Part shown: one piece after another, positions 26,136 to 39,916 of the stretch
Position numbering within the stretch: position 1 is the stretch's first letter
Layout: each line of letters opens with the position of its first letter
Assembly (NCBI GenBank): GCA_048013815.1
Contig: CM106586.1
Location: forward strand, 5,766,001-5,830,000
Length of the DNA stretch: 64,000 bases
Reading direction: 5' to 3'
From: Setoptus koraiensis
Taxonomy: Eukaryota; Arthropoda
Notes under the pieces: model-generated
Seen by the model: the letters and a program-made list of their open reading frames with translations, nothing else
The model's database searches: none
What the model was told of the DNA's origin: nothing
Translations under genes and position numbers: made by a program

Positions 26136-26973
26136 TTGATGATATTTTTTAGTAGTTGTCTTGGTTGCAATATATTCTTCATATGTTGAATGATGTCAAT
26201 ATCAACTACTGTGCTTGTGCGACAACGAATTACATGATTATAATAATAATGATAATAATAAGTGTGTGTGTGCAACTGATAATGGGCGACGCGGCAATAG
26301 TGTGACAATTTGATAATAATAATAATAAAAAATATACCAATAGTGTTGGATTGGTTTATTAATGATAATATTGGTTTAGTTTGTCAATGTGTGTCGATGA
26401 TGACGCTGGCGCTGATGATATGTCATTATTTGATTTTTGATGCTGACGCTGTTGTTGATGTTGGCGGTGATAAGGATTTCTGTTGTGTTGGCGAGCGATT
26501 CTTTGACATTGTCGAACATTGTTGTTGCGATCGCATGTATTGATGTGGCGCATAGGTAATCTTACAATTTGTTAGCAATGTGGCGGCCGCCGAGGAAACA
26601 TGTCGTAGTGGATGTTGCGGTTGACAAATATTAATAATAGAATAATAATATCAATATAAATAGCTAGTGATGGTGGTTTTCAAGATGTCGAATATGCATC
26701 ATATTATTGGGTGGCAGTTTGCACACACAACAGTGATGCTGTTGATTAATACAGTATTATTATATTAGTCAGTGCGAGTGTATGCACACAGCGCCACAAC
26801 AGTGCTAGTGAGCGACAGCGGAGAGAGATTTGGTGATTCAAAACAGAAGAAACACACAGAGAAATAAACGCACATAAGAGACACAAAAGGGAAAGCTGAA
26901 TAGCAAGTAGCCTGTGCGTCTGCCATGCACACATCGCCAGTGTGTGTGTGCGTGTTCCATTCTTCGCTTGACC

Positions 26974-26990
26974 GTGTGTGTGTGTGTGTG
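26974..26990. repeat. (GT)n microsatellite
   Basis: Short GT run, part of a GT/CA-rich zone from 26930 to 27165. Confidence 0.9.
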
Positions 26991-27167
26991 CGCTTCATAA
27001 CATGGGCATTGGCAGTGCAGCGCCAGCGAGCGTGTGCTTGCTGCAATACAGTTGCCGTGTCTCTGGTGGACGTTTGATAGTTCTATAAAATCCACCGCTG
27101 CTTCTTCTTTCTCTCGCCCTCTGCATTATTTTGAAACGGCATAGCACAACACACACACGCACACACT

Positions 27168-27209
27168 GCACCATTGCAGCAGCACCATTGCAGCAGCACC
27201 ATTGCAGCG
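27168..27209. repeat. Three tandem copies of a 14-bp unit
   Basis: Units gcaccattgcagca at 27168-27181 and 27182-27195, and a one-base variant at 27196-27209. Confidence 0.9.
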
Positions 27210-27564
27210 GCAGCAGCACAACAAATGGACACACACAAACGACGCCAATGCGAGCGTGCAGCAAGTTCCAGCGACTCGCTGCCAGCGAGAGTGTGAGTGT
27301 GTGCATTCGCTCGCACAGTGTCAATCGCCACAACGAAGATTAGAGGCGGCCCCTAGGCCAGTGTTTGATTGCACTTTATTTGACTGCGCCTGCGCACACA
27401 TTTACATGTCGCTAATTCTGTGTGCCCGCGCTCCTCCTACTCATCTCCATTTCTTTGCTCGTCGTCCACCACTGCGGCTGACGCCGCCGCCAGTAACTAT
27501 GGTGCCGCCGCCGCTGCATTCTATTCTGTCCGCGCGGCACCGCGGTCCGACTGCGCCAGTCGCT

Positions 27565-27600
27565 ATAGCTGCTATAGTATAGCTGCTACAGTATAGCAGA
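27565..27600. repeat. Imperfect tandem repeat of tatagctgctatag
   Basis: Two full copies with one base different and a partial third, inside the GC-rich island. Confidence 0.7.
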
Positions 27601-27727
27601 GCCAGGGTAAAGTAGTGAACCGGGCCAACTTGTGCAACGCTCAGGCTGCAGCGCGCGCTGCCGCCCCCGTGCCCGGTCGGCTGGCGCGCCGCGCCGCTTG
27701 TGGCGGGCCGCGGGGGACGCCACCGCT

Positions 27728-27769
27728 GGCACCAGCGCACCAATAGTCGGCACCAGCGCACCAATAGTC
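27728..27769. repeat. Exact tandem duplication of a 21-bp unit
   Basis: The 21-mer that starts ggcaccagcgcacc is present at 27728-27748 and again at 27749-27769 with no mismatch. Confidence 0.95.
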
Positions 27770-30700
27770 GGCTGGTCCGCCAACACCAATAAAGTATTGA
27801 GCGAGATAACACAGAATAGAGAGAACGGATAACTATCCGGGCTAAGGCCTACAACTAAATGCCAAATAGTTTCGCGTGCAATCATCTCATCATTGCAGCA
27901 GCACTTGGCAATGGCGACGGTCCACTTGGATGTAGCGCCGCCGCCGCCGCTCGATCGTGCGCCACCGAGAAACGTGCTCGCAAAATAGAACGCGACGCGT
28001 CGCGCGCGTTCACGTGGTGCCAGCACAACAATCATTCTAACGCTACACAACAACTGAGATAGCGGACACAAAGTAGTGGAGCGTGTGCAAAAATCATGGT
28101 CATGTGCAGCGTGTGCGCCATTGTGAGAGCGAGGCAAAAGTTCGCAAACAGTTTCCCTTTCCACTGGTATCTATTTTCTGCCTGTTAATCATCCATTCGT
28201 CAGATATGTTCGCAGATATATAATACCGCTCGCATACCTATTGTTTAATGGTAATTACTGCTACTGTATCCGCCAAGGACATCGCCAGTGTCGTGAATAC
28301 GACAGCCAGCCCAGCTACTCACACTTACGACGGGCCCGAGTGGCCGCCGAAATGCCAGTGGCCAATCTCGGCGCTAATCCGCGGCCCGAAACTCTCTCGA
28401 TACTTTAAAAGTTTTAGCCCGGATAACGCAACTGCAAAGACAATGCAACCATCGGCCGGACAATAACACATAATGCACACACACACAGAAAGGGACACAA
28501 GAATTTATGACGACAACAAGACGCCGGGCCAATAGCGGGCGCCCCAGCATCTCGTTGCCGGCCCACAACCAGGAAGTGCTTCGTGTAACCGTGAAAAGCC
28601 TTTATGTTGTTGTTGTTTATCTTTGGATTTGCCGTCCAGAGCAGTGCATACATGGAAATAATAAGAACATCTCGTTCTGTATGTGAATGAATCACCATTC
28701 AGTAAATACCGTAGCCCGAAGATAGGACACTCCTCGCGAACCGCACAATCCGCGCAGTCAACAGAAAAGAGAAAAATAAATAGAATTCTCTCAATTTCGA
28801 TATGCTCTCATTGGGAATCCTCTATACTCTAGTGCCCAATAATCGCGCGCCTTTGGGCCTGCAACATATACAAATTATGATGCTCCATCTCAAATACCAA
28901 TGTGTTAGCAGTGGCGACACCGTTAGTTGATACCAGTTGGCCTATCATTGCCGGTGCTGCTGCTGCTGTTGTTGTTGTTATTGTTGTTGTAGCCGCTGCT
29001 GTTGATGTCGCCGTTGTTGACGCTGCTGTTGATGTCTTCCTTGTTGATATTGATGTTGTGGCGACCCAGTGTTTACTCAGCACAGACTGGACCATAACAT
29101 GTTTAGAAGAAAACCGGGATTTAGTTGCTTTACTAAACTGCACACTGGTGTTGTTGCCAGCACGGACATGAATGTAATGTAATGGAGATTTGGAGAATCA
29201 TGTTCAATTCGATAATCATCAATTGATTAGTCAAGTATTTACACCTTTACACTGGTGAGCCTACCGGGCCAAATATTTGCCACTGGCCATTGTTTCGCCA
29301 TTTATAGTGGTGCCACTAAAAGCTGTTGTTGTTTGTGCTAGCTGTTTAATGGCGGCATCATTGCTAATAGTTTCAATGGTTTTTCACTAGCGTAAAATAA
29401 ACGCTTCCATCGGCAAAACAAAATTGAATAACTCAAATTAGTTTTGCTTGAGTTGAGGCCGTAATAGTCGTGATATTCATCACCGTGATCAGCATTGAAC
29501 ATTCACTAGAAAAGTTCAAAGCCTAGTCCACCGCATTCAACGGAAGCGCGTGATTTTACTAGACGTTGCTATTGTGATGCTATTGTTGTTGATGTGCTGT
29601 TTATGTCGCTGAAGTATTAGCGAAATTAATTGAGCAACAACAACGAAAATAGAGAGAAGATGAAATGTGCGCTATGAAAACAAGATGACGCAAAACGAAA
29701 TGAAATATTACCTAATGTACATTACACATCATCATATACATCAAACCATAAAATTGTGGATCTGATAGCTTCTGTATGATAGAGTATTATAGCCAGCCTT
29801 CAAGGACTTGTGTTGCGCCTCAATCAGTTGGAATGGATCACGGGATGACACATATACAGCCAGAGGCGCGGCAACTGGGGAAGAAACCATTATCGCTACT
29901 GAAAAGCTCTCACATGGGACAATTGTACCCTGTTCAAGCTATTACACTATTGAAGAGCCGGCACACCACATCCGAGGAAATTAATCCGCCACTCCTGTTT
30001 TGTAGATGGAAGAAAAATGACCGACTTACATTCGGCAACTATAGACATTCACCCTATTCAGTTTGGGTAGCGCCCACCTTGGTCATCTTTCTTCACATCT
30101 AATTGATTTGCTGGCTCAAACTAAGTGTACATATGAAGAGAGATAATAGTTGTTGGTTTTGGAAACTTAAGTGTACGCGACGATAGTTTTGTCAAATTAA
30201 AAGCGACACACAAAACTACGACGAAGACAACGGAGACGACGATGATGATATTATAATGCTACCACTACTTAACAGTCTTAGAGCAGCGATGGCGCGGCTA
30301 TTTGATGATAATGAAACAGCGACAACGATCTTATACGATGAATATCAGCCATCAGAATGTGTGCCAGGCAAGCTGAATCAACTCAAAGCTGAACATTAAA
30401 GCGACCGCTGCGGCTGAAAACAGAACAACTAAATAAGACTAGAAAATGTTTTAATCAACTGACCAAGAAGGAATTTGCATTTGCGTTTTGGATGTACGAT
30501 CTAAAGTCAACTTATCATCATGTTTATCTCTCTCACTTTATCAGCATTGTACTCTGTTACTTTATAATGGTGATGAGGAGTGAGACATCGAGAGAGGGAG
30601 AGAGAGATGGACTTTTCACACTGTCCTGCATTGTGTTTGTGGATGTATACTAATCCAATTGTTTCACCAATGAAAGATTGGTGACAGAGATTACAAGTTA

Positions 30701-33700
30701 TCGGTTCGGCCATAGGTCAAATGCGATAGTCTGATCGCTGCCATAGACCAGGTTTCGTCGAATAATTGGTGACTCATATTTACTCTACTGGGCAGTAGTA
30801 ACTTATAATGATGGCCAGAATTAAGGAATGACTTTGTGCGTTCGTGAGCGAGAGGAAGGCCGAGGTCATTAGTGCCATTAACGGTCACATCCTATTTGGA
30901 AGGGGGGATCATAAATCAACAACACATCAGGCACAACAAAGAGCTCTCGCAGATAGCAATATATATAATAGACCATCAGCATCTATATAATCAATAATAG
31001 AATCGCTGATTAGCATTAGATCACACATACTTACCATTGGATCATTACATTAACATACACTATTCATTCTAATAACACTTACATAGAATAGAAACATATG
31101 CATTTTGGTGTCGTTGGCTGTGTGGCTAAATGTTTGCATGGCGATAACTTTCGGATAAAATATACGATTCTACCAACAATGTCTTGATATTGGGCCCTGC
31201 TTGTCCCCTGATGAAAAAGTCGATAATATCTGGATAGTTGTTTGGCGTTCACCGACGCACCAACTAGGCGTCTTGATTTGCATCTGTGACAACGAGAGCA
31301 ACACGTCAGGCCTAAAGAACAAACAGCAGATGTTTGTCGGAGATAAATTGATTACAAAAGCGGCATGTACATTGGTTGGCATTGAGATTCAAAGATTGTA
31401 GCGACATATGAAGTAGGCCGAAATGTTTTTTTGTGTCGTCATAAGCAGCAAGATGTAGATCACAACGTCTTCTAAAGTCAAACTCCACTTAGCGCCACCC
31501 TCTCGCACGGTTGGTAATTTGAATGGACGTGTTAATGTCAAACTTTTCATGGTCAACTCGTCAAATTATACTCTCGCACAAATTGAACATATCAGACAGT
31601 AGATCATTTGTGTCACTATCTTGCCGTTACTGGTAGTCAGCTATTAACTAATGAGTAATATTAGCACTTAAGTCAATTTGATCAATTAGCTAGAGAACAT
31701 TGCACCCCAACCACAAATAAAGATAGTCATTTAACAAGACATGATGATGTAGTTGCAAGCTCATCATTAAAGGATATCATCAATTGTAGGTAAGTATGAC
31801 ATAATAAAAATAGATGTGCTAGATAGATAACAAGTCAGCTTTTCCGTCGGTTGGCCAACGATTTCATTGAATTGATATGTCTTTATCTCCGGCCCGCGCT
31901 AACTAACAAGCTACTTTGATGCCCGAGAGAAACGATTTCGTCATGAATGTGCGTTGATGATATTTGATCATACTAACATCGGCTCATGTAACCGAAACAC
32001 ATGTCTATCATTTATCTCCCTCATCATGTCTAGCTTATTGACTAGCATCACAGATTAAGATGGCCACAGTAAAAAGACATTCTATTTGGAGGGGCGAAAA
32101 GTTTCTAATTACTACTGATGTAAAATTACGTATCATTTTCCATTAGCACATGATCACTAGTAAACAAAATGATCGGTTATCGTCGCCTATTTGGTTGCTG
32201 TGTAATTGTGTATGAATAAGTATAACAAGTATGAATAATAATATAACCATTGCAAGTTTACGTCTATTTTGAATCAAAGCAAACGCATGGAAAGACATGT
32301 ACTTGTTATAGACATCAATTTTCAAAAATATGGCCTTTTATGGTACGCAGCGGACGATTAATAATTTGTACATCGACTAACCGGAAGTGAATTTAGTCCA
32401 GCCATTGCGCCGATGCAACCAACTCTCTTTATTGTGACAACACAAAACAGCAACTTTTTCTCTCTTTATTTTCGCGACTACATTTTGATAGTACAAAGAT
32501 AAGAAAGAAGAATTGACGCCCTTAGTAGCTGTCTATTGTTGTGTATGAATATTAAGGCACCGAATGAATAGGATGGCACAAACACACCGACACAAACACA
32601 CGCATCTATTGCAATTGCAGCGATACGCAACACTAGATAGATGACTATTGTGATACTATCAATGACGGCGGACCTAAATTGATGTAGTGCTCCCACCATT
32701 AGATTGCACGCTGTTAGTTGTGATGAATATCAGCATCATATTAAAGGCCGACACGCTCTCGTTGGCCGTGCGATCTATTGGTATAAGGAGTGAAAACAAT
32801 TGCTATAAGTAATAATAATATTAAGTAAAGTTTTCACGCAACAACCGAGCGTCGGAGGTAATCTTGGAAACACCCATACTGGCATACAGAAGCCTGTAGA
32901 GACTGCTTGTTTGTTGGTCACAACAACTGCACAGTGCTTAGATTATGCCACAAAGAAAAAGGAGACGACAGACAGGAGACTAATGTAACATCAACATGAC
33001 GATTGATTCCTTTCTTTCTGGTCTTTTCATACCGAACCGTTATATTGGCTGGTTGAGTGCGAGATCACAGTTTTCTTGTTTATCGTTGGCGCTGTCTGAT
33101 GCCATAGTCAGTGTATCGTTTTGGAGGTGGAGGAGGTGGCGGTGAAAAGAACTTGAGACTGCTCGCCTAATCCCCCGGCCCACACAAACACATCTCTGGT
33201 GGTGCCACGATACCATGGCGACCATCGAAACAAACCAACAATGGCGTTAGTACCCTGAAGAATGTTCCTTCAATCAGCGACCATGGTGAAGGAATTATCT
33301 GTCCGTCCTGAAAAAGGACATGAAAATTAGACACTGGATATGTTGTAGTGTTGTTGGCATTGGCGATATCAGTAAGTATCAGTGAATTGATTGAACATTG
33401 GCCATTATCAACAACAACAACAGCAAGGGCAACATCATCGCGCACACAACAAGTGAATTGGAACTGTTCGAGCTTAGTGTTCGAGACAACAAAATGCACT
33501 TGATCGCAATTGCGCAATATATACAAACAACAAACTTTATGGCACTTGCAATGGGAAGCCTCTGCCCATTGCAAGTTTGCCCCGATAGGGATTTGCCGAT
33601 GTTTAGCAGCGTTTTGTGTCCATATGTTATATGTTGAAATGTTCCAAAGTGCCAAAGTGTTCGCCGCGGACTACTAATATTATCCAATATTATCACATTG

Positions 33701-34360
33701 GTATTAACAGTGTTGTCCGTTGTTGTGTTTGTTGAATACTGTTGTTATGCATGTGTAACCACCAACACAATATATGTATATACATATATTTTGTTTACTA
33801 TAGACTGGACTAGATTTGTCTATTATATAAACATCATAAAATGATCATGCTCATCACTGTTTTACTAACGACCTAACTAGGCACCAGTTCATTTGCTTTC
33901 AAATCTTTCGAACGCTGCCCCGCGCGTAGGACAACAACCAACAACAACATCAATTTTAGCTAACGCTTTGGGATTCAACTATGCCACTACTCCGACAACG
34001 AATGGCGACTGAATGACTGGCCAATTGTGAGCCCGGCCACTACCATACGACGAGCAAGGCGAGAATAGGCGATAAAACTGAGCCGCCATCACCAATTAAA
34101 TGACAAGTCACAGACAAGCCAAAGTTAAATGGTTGACTTTGGAGCGAACAGTTGCGAGTTATAGAACACACACAATTATGTTATGTTTATGTGGCCATTT
34201 GCAGTGGATAGTCTAATGAGCCTTGAATAGTTGGTTGGCAAACAATGGTCGTTAGAACGACAACGACAGCCTCAACAACCACAACAACAACGGCAATCAT
34301 TTGACAATTATTTTTATTGTCTTTGTGTCATAGGAATAAGTGAAAAGTTCTCCCCGAAAT

Positions 34361-34395
34361 TGATTAAAACAGATAATGATAATCTGTTTTAATCA
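34361..34395. repeat. Perfect hairpin, 14-bp arms, 7-base loop
   Basis: Left arm tgattaaaacagat (34361-34374), loop aatgata, right arm atctgttttaatca (34382-34395). The arms are fully complementary. It lies in the gene desert with no gene near it on either side. Confidence 0.9.
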
Positions 34396-34913
34396 TCATC
34401 ATCATTGAGTCTTTCTCTTTGGCAAGACGCTAATCACTGAGACGGAACAAAGACGGCAGCGTCGACAGCAATTTGTTCGCTATCGCAGATCGTTGCATAA
34501 CAATGTTGATAATTAATTATTGTAAACTTTTAGCTTTCTATCATATGAATCTAACGCAAAGCTCAAACAAAGTTCACAAACTCACGCGCTAATAAAGAAG
34601 CTGTTAGCCTCGATTAAAAGCTGCAAACCAACGACAGCCAGCTCGCAAGCTATCTAATCTGGTCGCGTAACAGCAAATATTAATAATAATTATGGTGGCT
34701 CACCACAGACACTAGTCAACACAATGTATATGACCCGTGTACAAGCAGCAAATTCCAGCAAACAAAGATAAACACACAAGAGGCGCACTAATAGCAATAA
34801 AACGATGTTGCCCAATACCACAACTTTGTAACCATAATACCGTCCAGGACGAAGGTGATGCGAGCACTGTGATTAGCATAATTTAGCACTTTTATTTTTT
34901 TATTTAACAGCCC

Positions 34914-34953
34914 AACAGTGCAAAAATAACAGTGCAAAAACAACAGTGCAATC
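34914..34953. repeat. Short tandem repeat of aacagtgcaaaaa type
   Basis: Three imperfect copies of a 14-16 bp unit containing cagtgcaa in a row. Confidence 0.8.
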
Positions 34954-37900
34954 TCGAGCCGATGTTTCAGTGATAGCAATGGCAGTAGTAGGAGTGCGTT
35001 GTCCTCAGAATTGTCCCGTGATCATCCCGTCACATCAGAGAGATCACATCGCAATATAAGTGGCACACATATCAGGGGAGATTATCGGAGAATCTGATGA
35101 TGATAAAGTTTTAATTCTTTCTTTAGTGTGTGTACTCCAGTGCTCTAGTGTCTGATGGCACTCACACAACGGTTGTTTGCCTGAGCTGGGGTCGCTGCCG
35201 AACGCTAATCATTGTGGACGATCATAAAGATTACTGTGATTGATACACAGATACAGAGCGAGATGACGGCCAATAAAAATGGCATGCCAGAGAGAAGGTT
35301 CAATCGGTGCCATTGAAATGAATTATTGAGAGAGATTGAATTGAGAGATTTTCGCTTCGCTCTCTCTCTCTCTATCTTTTCTGCCCTGCATGACTCTGTG
35401 TGTGCGCCTGTCTCTATCTGTTTGTATCGGTGCGATTATGGAATGATTAAGATAGACAACAAATGATAACAACAATATTCTTATTCATCAAGCCTCGACG
35501 ATTATTGGACATAGCGATCTGAGCAGCAAAAGTTTAAACGAGCCCAAATGCAGACACACAGAGAAGAAAACATAAACAACAACGAGGGCTGCCATTAGCA
35601 ACGCCAGAGAGCAGCTTGATGATGAGAGTAAAGTGAGTTTACTTTTTTGTATAAGCATGTAGCACCAATAATTTAATTTGGTTTGCAAGACGAAACAACA
35701 ACAGCAACAGCAAGCAAAAAGTTGCGAGCATTGCCCGTCGCTTGGGTCGCTAGTCGCTACGAGCAATTTGCCAGTAGCTAGTTTGTTAGTCGCCGTCTAG
35801 AACAACAAGCAACCAATTATGAGCTTGCTAGTATGTTTACTTTGTGGCCCGATGTGTCTAGCGAGCGACTGATGATGGCATATAGATGATACAACTTGTG
35901 TGTTTAAACAGGAGATAAACTTATCCGCTGCTAACTGTATTATTATTATTATTATTACTATTATACTGTTATTGCAAGCGTATGTGGCACGCGGGATCTC
36001 TCGACATGGCGCGAAAGCCATAATGCTTGGCTACTGTTATACTATCTACATGTATTATCTGTATAATATCCAATGTGATACCATCTAGTCACTAGATTCT
36101 AGTGGATATCAAGTAGTGGATATCTGTCCGTTTGTCTGTCAGTCAGCCAAATTCAATTGTGTTTCATGCGGCATGGAGTCTTAATTGTCTTAATTGCATA
36201 AACAGAATAACTGTACTTACATTTGGACCACCTTTGGGATAATAATGATGCCAGCGCTAAATGCTTTCGCATCTGCATACAAACAAATGCTACAAACAGA
36301 CGTAATTAGTGAATTGCAATTATAAACGGCTTTGCATCGTGTTTGGCCCAATACAACTTGAGCAATATCAACGAGAGCCGTTAATCCGAGCTAATTCTTT
36401 TATTTACAACTGCTGGCGATAGTAGCGACACGATGAAACAGAGAAGCCTAATCTGAAATAATCTTGTGCCGTTGTCGGCCAACATTTTGCATTGGCCCAA
36501 TAGCACACACACAGAGCGAGAGATGGGGTAATGGTGCCGTGGCAGCGGTGCCAATGTGGCAGGTGGATTTACGATCAGGTGAGCCAAACAAAGGAATGTA
36601 ATCAATTATGCAGTTGTTGTTGTTGGTGCAAATATTGTTGTTTGGCCCAAGTGGCCAGAGGTTAGACAATGGTCTCCACGGGAATCGCACACCACACTCA
36701 TGATGGCCATTTATTTATTATCTGCTAATGATAATGGTAACAAACAAACACTTGGATTGGTGGCCCGCAAACAAGCCCTGGTCAGAGGCGACGGTCACAC
36801 CGAGCATGGTCACAGCCACCGCCGCGGCCATCGCCACGACCATCGCCAGGCTCAACAGGACAGTGTGTTTGTCCGTGAATATTGATCGTCTGGCACACAA
36901 ACATGGTCAGTGTGTGGCGCACAATTGACACAAGAAAAAGATTAACTGACACCGAAGCGAACAACAACAGCAAAACAAACAGTTAGACACAGCACGCGAC
37001 TTGTTGTCGGCCAAAGTCGGCCAAACAGCCAACTGCCAAACACCGTTCCCGCGAAACCGACTGCAAAATGCAACTGACACTTGTAAGCTAACAAGCCCGC
37101 CATCGGTATGCAAAACAGTTGCGCAACTAAGCCAGAGATTAATGATGACTCATCATAGACACTCTTATTCACGCTTCGCTAATTCACACTTAACCGGGCC
37201 AATTGTTACTGTGAACTTACTGGGTCGAGATTGCGCGCAACTGCCACCAACAACCATCCATTATCGAGCACACCTCCAACTGACTTCCGGCCGGCAACTA
37301 TCAGCCAAGTTTACATTTCGCTTTGGGACCCCTCTCCCTCCCTCTCTGTTTGTCGCCAGTGAGCATGGTCGAATGTGCAGAATAGTAAAATATGCACTCA
37401 AACTTAAATTTTACTCCAACAAGATCGTACAATCGCAGACCACCGTGCTAGTCCGAGTCGGACCTCTGAACTCGTCGAGGGTCGTCCGTGTCCGCCAAAG
37501 GAACTCGCTGTTTGCCCCGTAGACGCGCTGCAGATTCTTTGCGCGTCCATCATGGGACACGAGACAACACAAATGATGAAGCCACCAATTTGGCAATTAG
37601 GTGTGAACATTGGCTGGTGTCTTGTGTGAATCGCACGACAAACAGAAACAAAAGTTTGCCTCGGCCCACAAGTTGAGACAAGCTAGCCAGACAGTTCAGT
37701 TACATGCCGGTGCCAAAACTATTATTGGCTCGTCTGTCACTTGCCCAATTGAATGAGTTAGAATTTAACACCTTGAGAGAGGAGTTTTGTTGTTGCTGTC
37801 GTTGCTGTTGTTGTTGCTGTTGTTTTGTTAGCCTTCTTTCAACTCAATTGGCCCAATGTGCGTCTGTGTGCCTAATTGTCGGACTGTATGGTTAAAAGTT

Positions 37901-39229
37901 GATTCATAGCCTGGCAGCGTCGCCTCGCATACTCACACTCAGCGGATGATGATTATTGGAATTCTTTTATTCTTTTCTTCTCTTTCTCTCTTCTATTCTT
38001 TGCTGCCGCTCAAAGCGAAGCACAATGTCAGTAGAATGCTGTTGCTGGTCTAATTAGGGCCACATACAACACACGCTGTAAACAGCAGCACTGGCAACAC
38101 TGGCAACAACAACAACAACCACCACAACTACAACAACCACAACAGCGACAGGAATAGAGGCGAGCAGCAAAAGTTAATTCGGAGGAAACTTAATGGCGCA
38201 TAAACTGCGATTCTGTGCTGTTGCTGAAAAAGAATCGCGTGCTTCCATTTGCTACTACAAGCTGAATGCAGCACGAAGGAGAAGAAAAAGAAGCAACCAA
38301 AAGAAGCTGCTTCTATTGGCGCTCTGGTGGTGGCGATTCTCACGACTTTGTTTGCACACAACAGCAACTGACATGCTCGCCAGTATCACTGGCATCACCA
38401 ACTACAGGTTTCTGCAACTTTTATCAATGCCACTCATGATTAGTTAGGTTAGTTATGTTGCCCTAATGCTGCTCTAATGTTGCTCTGATACGTTTGCGTT
38501 CGAGCCTTCACAGAGCCTGGTCACTCTTGGTCAGCATCGGCATTAATTAATATTTTCTACACACTCATCAGGTTGGTGCGAGCCACTACCACTTTTATCA
38601 TCATTCTATCGTTGGGATGATGATTGCTCGGAATTCTTTCAAAATCAGTTCATGAGATGTTGCGACTTGGCGAGTGTGTGTGGCATTCAGTGTTTTTTTT
38701 TTATTAATTCAAGGTGTCTGTTGCCGATAAAAACATTGAAATGGTTCAGTCAAAGTGGTTGCTGGTTGCAGTGCAGCGTTGATTGGACGTTGAAAAGCAA
38801 CAAGAGATAAAGAGAAAAAGACGCAAGTGTTGATTTGTTTGAAGATTTGCACTGCAATGGCCGATAAGTGTATGCGCACTGCGGGCCAACAACAGCAACA
38901 AGCCATAAAGCACATATTATTATTGCGTAATATTTTAGGCAGGCTCAAATGCGGACGCACACACTCACTATCCGAGATAATTAACTAACTCATACTTGAT
39001 ATTATTTATGTAATAACATTATTATGCACAAACAATGCCAGCATGTGATTTAGCAGCAGCCAATTGTGCAGTATTTTATATAATATTATGTAATATTATT
39101 ATAATATTATATGATGATGCGGCTAGGCAAACTTGACCGGTGTATAGTGACCGCGCATATGCAGTAGGGATAACATAATGTATGTAGTGTGCATGAGGAC
39201 ATTGTGCAAATTGTCGTTGCGTCGTTGTC

Positions 39230-39298
39230 AGTCAGCCAGTCGCCAGTCATTCAGTCAGTCAGTCGCCAGTCATCAGTCAGCTAGACAGCCAGACAGCA
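39230..39298. repeat. cagtc-rich tandem repeat
   Basis: Repeated cagtc/gccagt words, including two near copies of a unit of about 25 bp that contains cagtcgccagtcat. Confidence 0.85.
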
Positions 39299-39892
39299 TG
39301 GTAAACAACGAAATGAGGGAGAGAGAGACTGAACCAACGAGGCAAGCTTGCCATCTTTGTCAGTCAGTCGTGTGTCAGTTTGCTGAGCGCTCGCGGGCAA
39401 CAGTAGTGATTGCGTAATAAGCTAGCAATTCCATTTGAGTGTAGCTATTTTCCTCGACAACTTCACATGGTTACATGTAATGTAGTTGTTGTTGTTGTTG
39501 TCGTTGCTATTATGTGGTGGCTAGTACACAACACAACAACCATTGCAACAACTTGCAAAAACAGTGAGTGCCGGCCAAACTGCTTCTGGCGCGGCCATGT
39601 TGTCGTTTGCAGCAGCGCTGACTGAAATGGAATTTTCAACTGGCTCGCCTGGCAACACCTACCTGTTGTTGGCATGAGAGTGAAAAGTCATTTGCAAAAC
39701 ACAATTCATTGCCAGCGTGCGTTTGTTGGCCGATGCGTTAGCCTCGTCAAAGGCTATCATCATTATCGACTCCACTAATTGTGTGTGTGTCTCTTTTATT
39801 CCCAGAATTCCAGCTACTACACATGGCGCTGTTACGTAACTCGAGCGCGCGTTGCTGTTGTTGTTGCTGTTGTTGTTGCTGTTGTTGTTGCC

Positions 39893-39916
39893 TGTTGCCT
39901 GTTGCAACAGGCAACA
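39893..39916. repeat. Perfect 24-bp palindrome
   Basis: A tgttgcctgttg half is followed at once by its reverse complement, at the end of a GTT/GCT-rich microsatellite (39851-39890). Confidence 0.9.

Larger units (their letters stand above)
27420..28110. promoter_or_regulatory. GC-rich, CpG-containing island upstream of the cadherin gene
   Basis: About 700 bp clearly richer in G, C and CpG than the AT-rich surroundings (ccgccgccgccgc-type runs, many cgcg). Located 1.3-2 kb upstream of the cadherin ATG, it could be the core promoter or a 5'UTR exon of that gene or of an unseen plus-strand transcript. Open frames across it on both strands are ascribed to the low stop density of GC-rich DNA. Confidence 0.35.

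Noticed and set aside
27586-28164. 192-codon minus-strand frame in the GC-rich island
   Set aside because: GC-rich DNA has few stops; several frames are open on both strands and none shows a domain.
29776-30102. 108-codon plus-strand frame in the desert
   Set aside because: No domain, no splice context, and composition is not clearly protein-like.
30507-30713. Minus-strand frame with a Cys-x2-Cys ... His-x-His pattern resembling a zinc finger
   Set aside because: Spacing fits no known finger and the frame turns into repeat-derived Ser/Leu right after.
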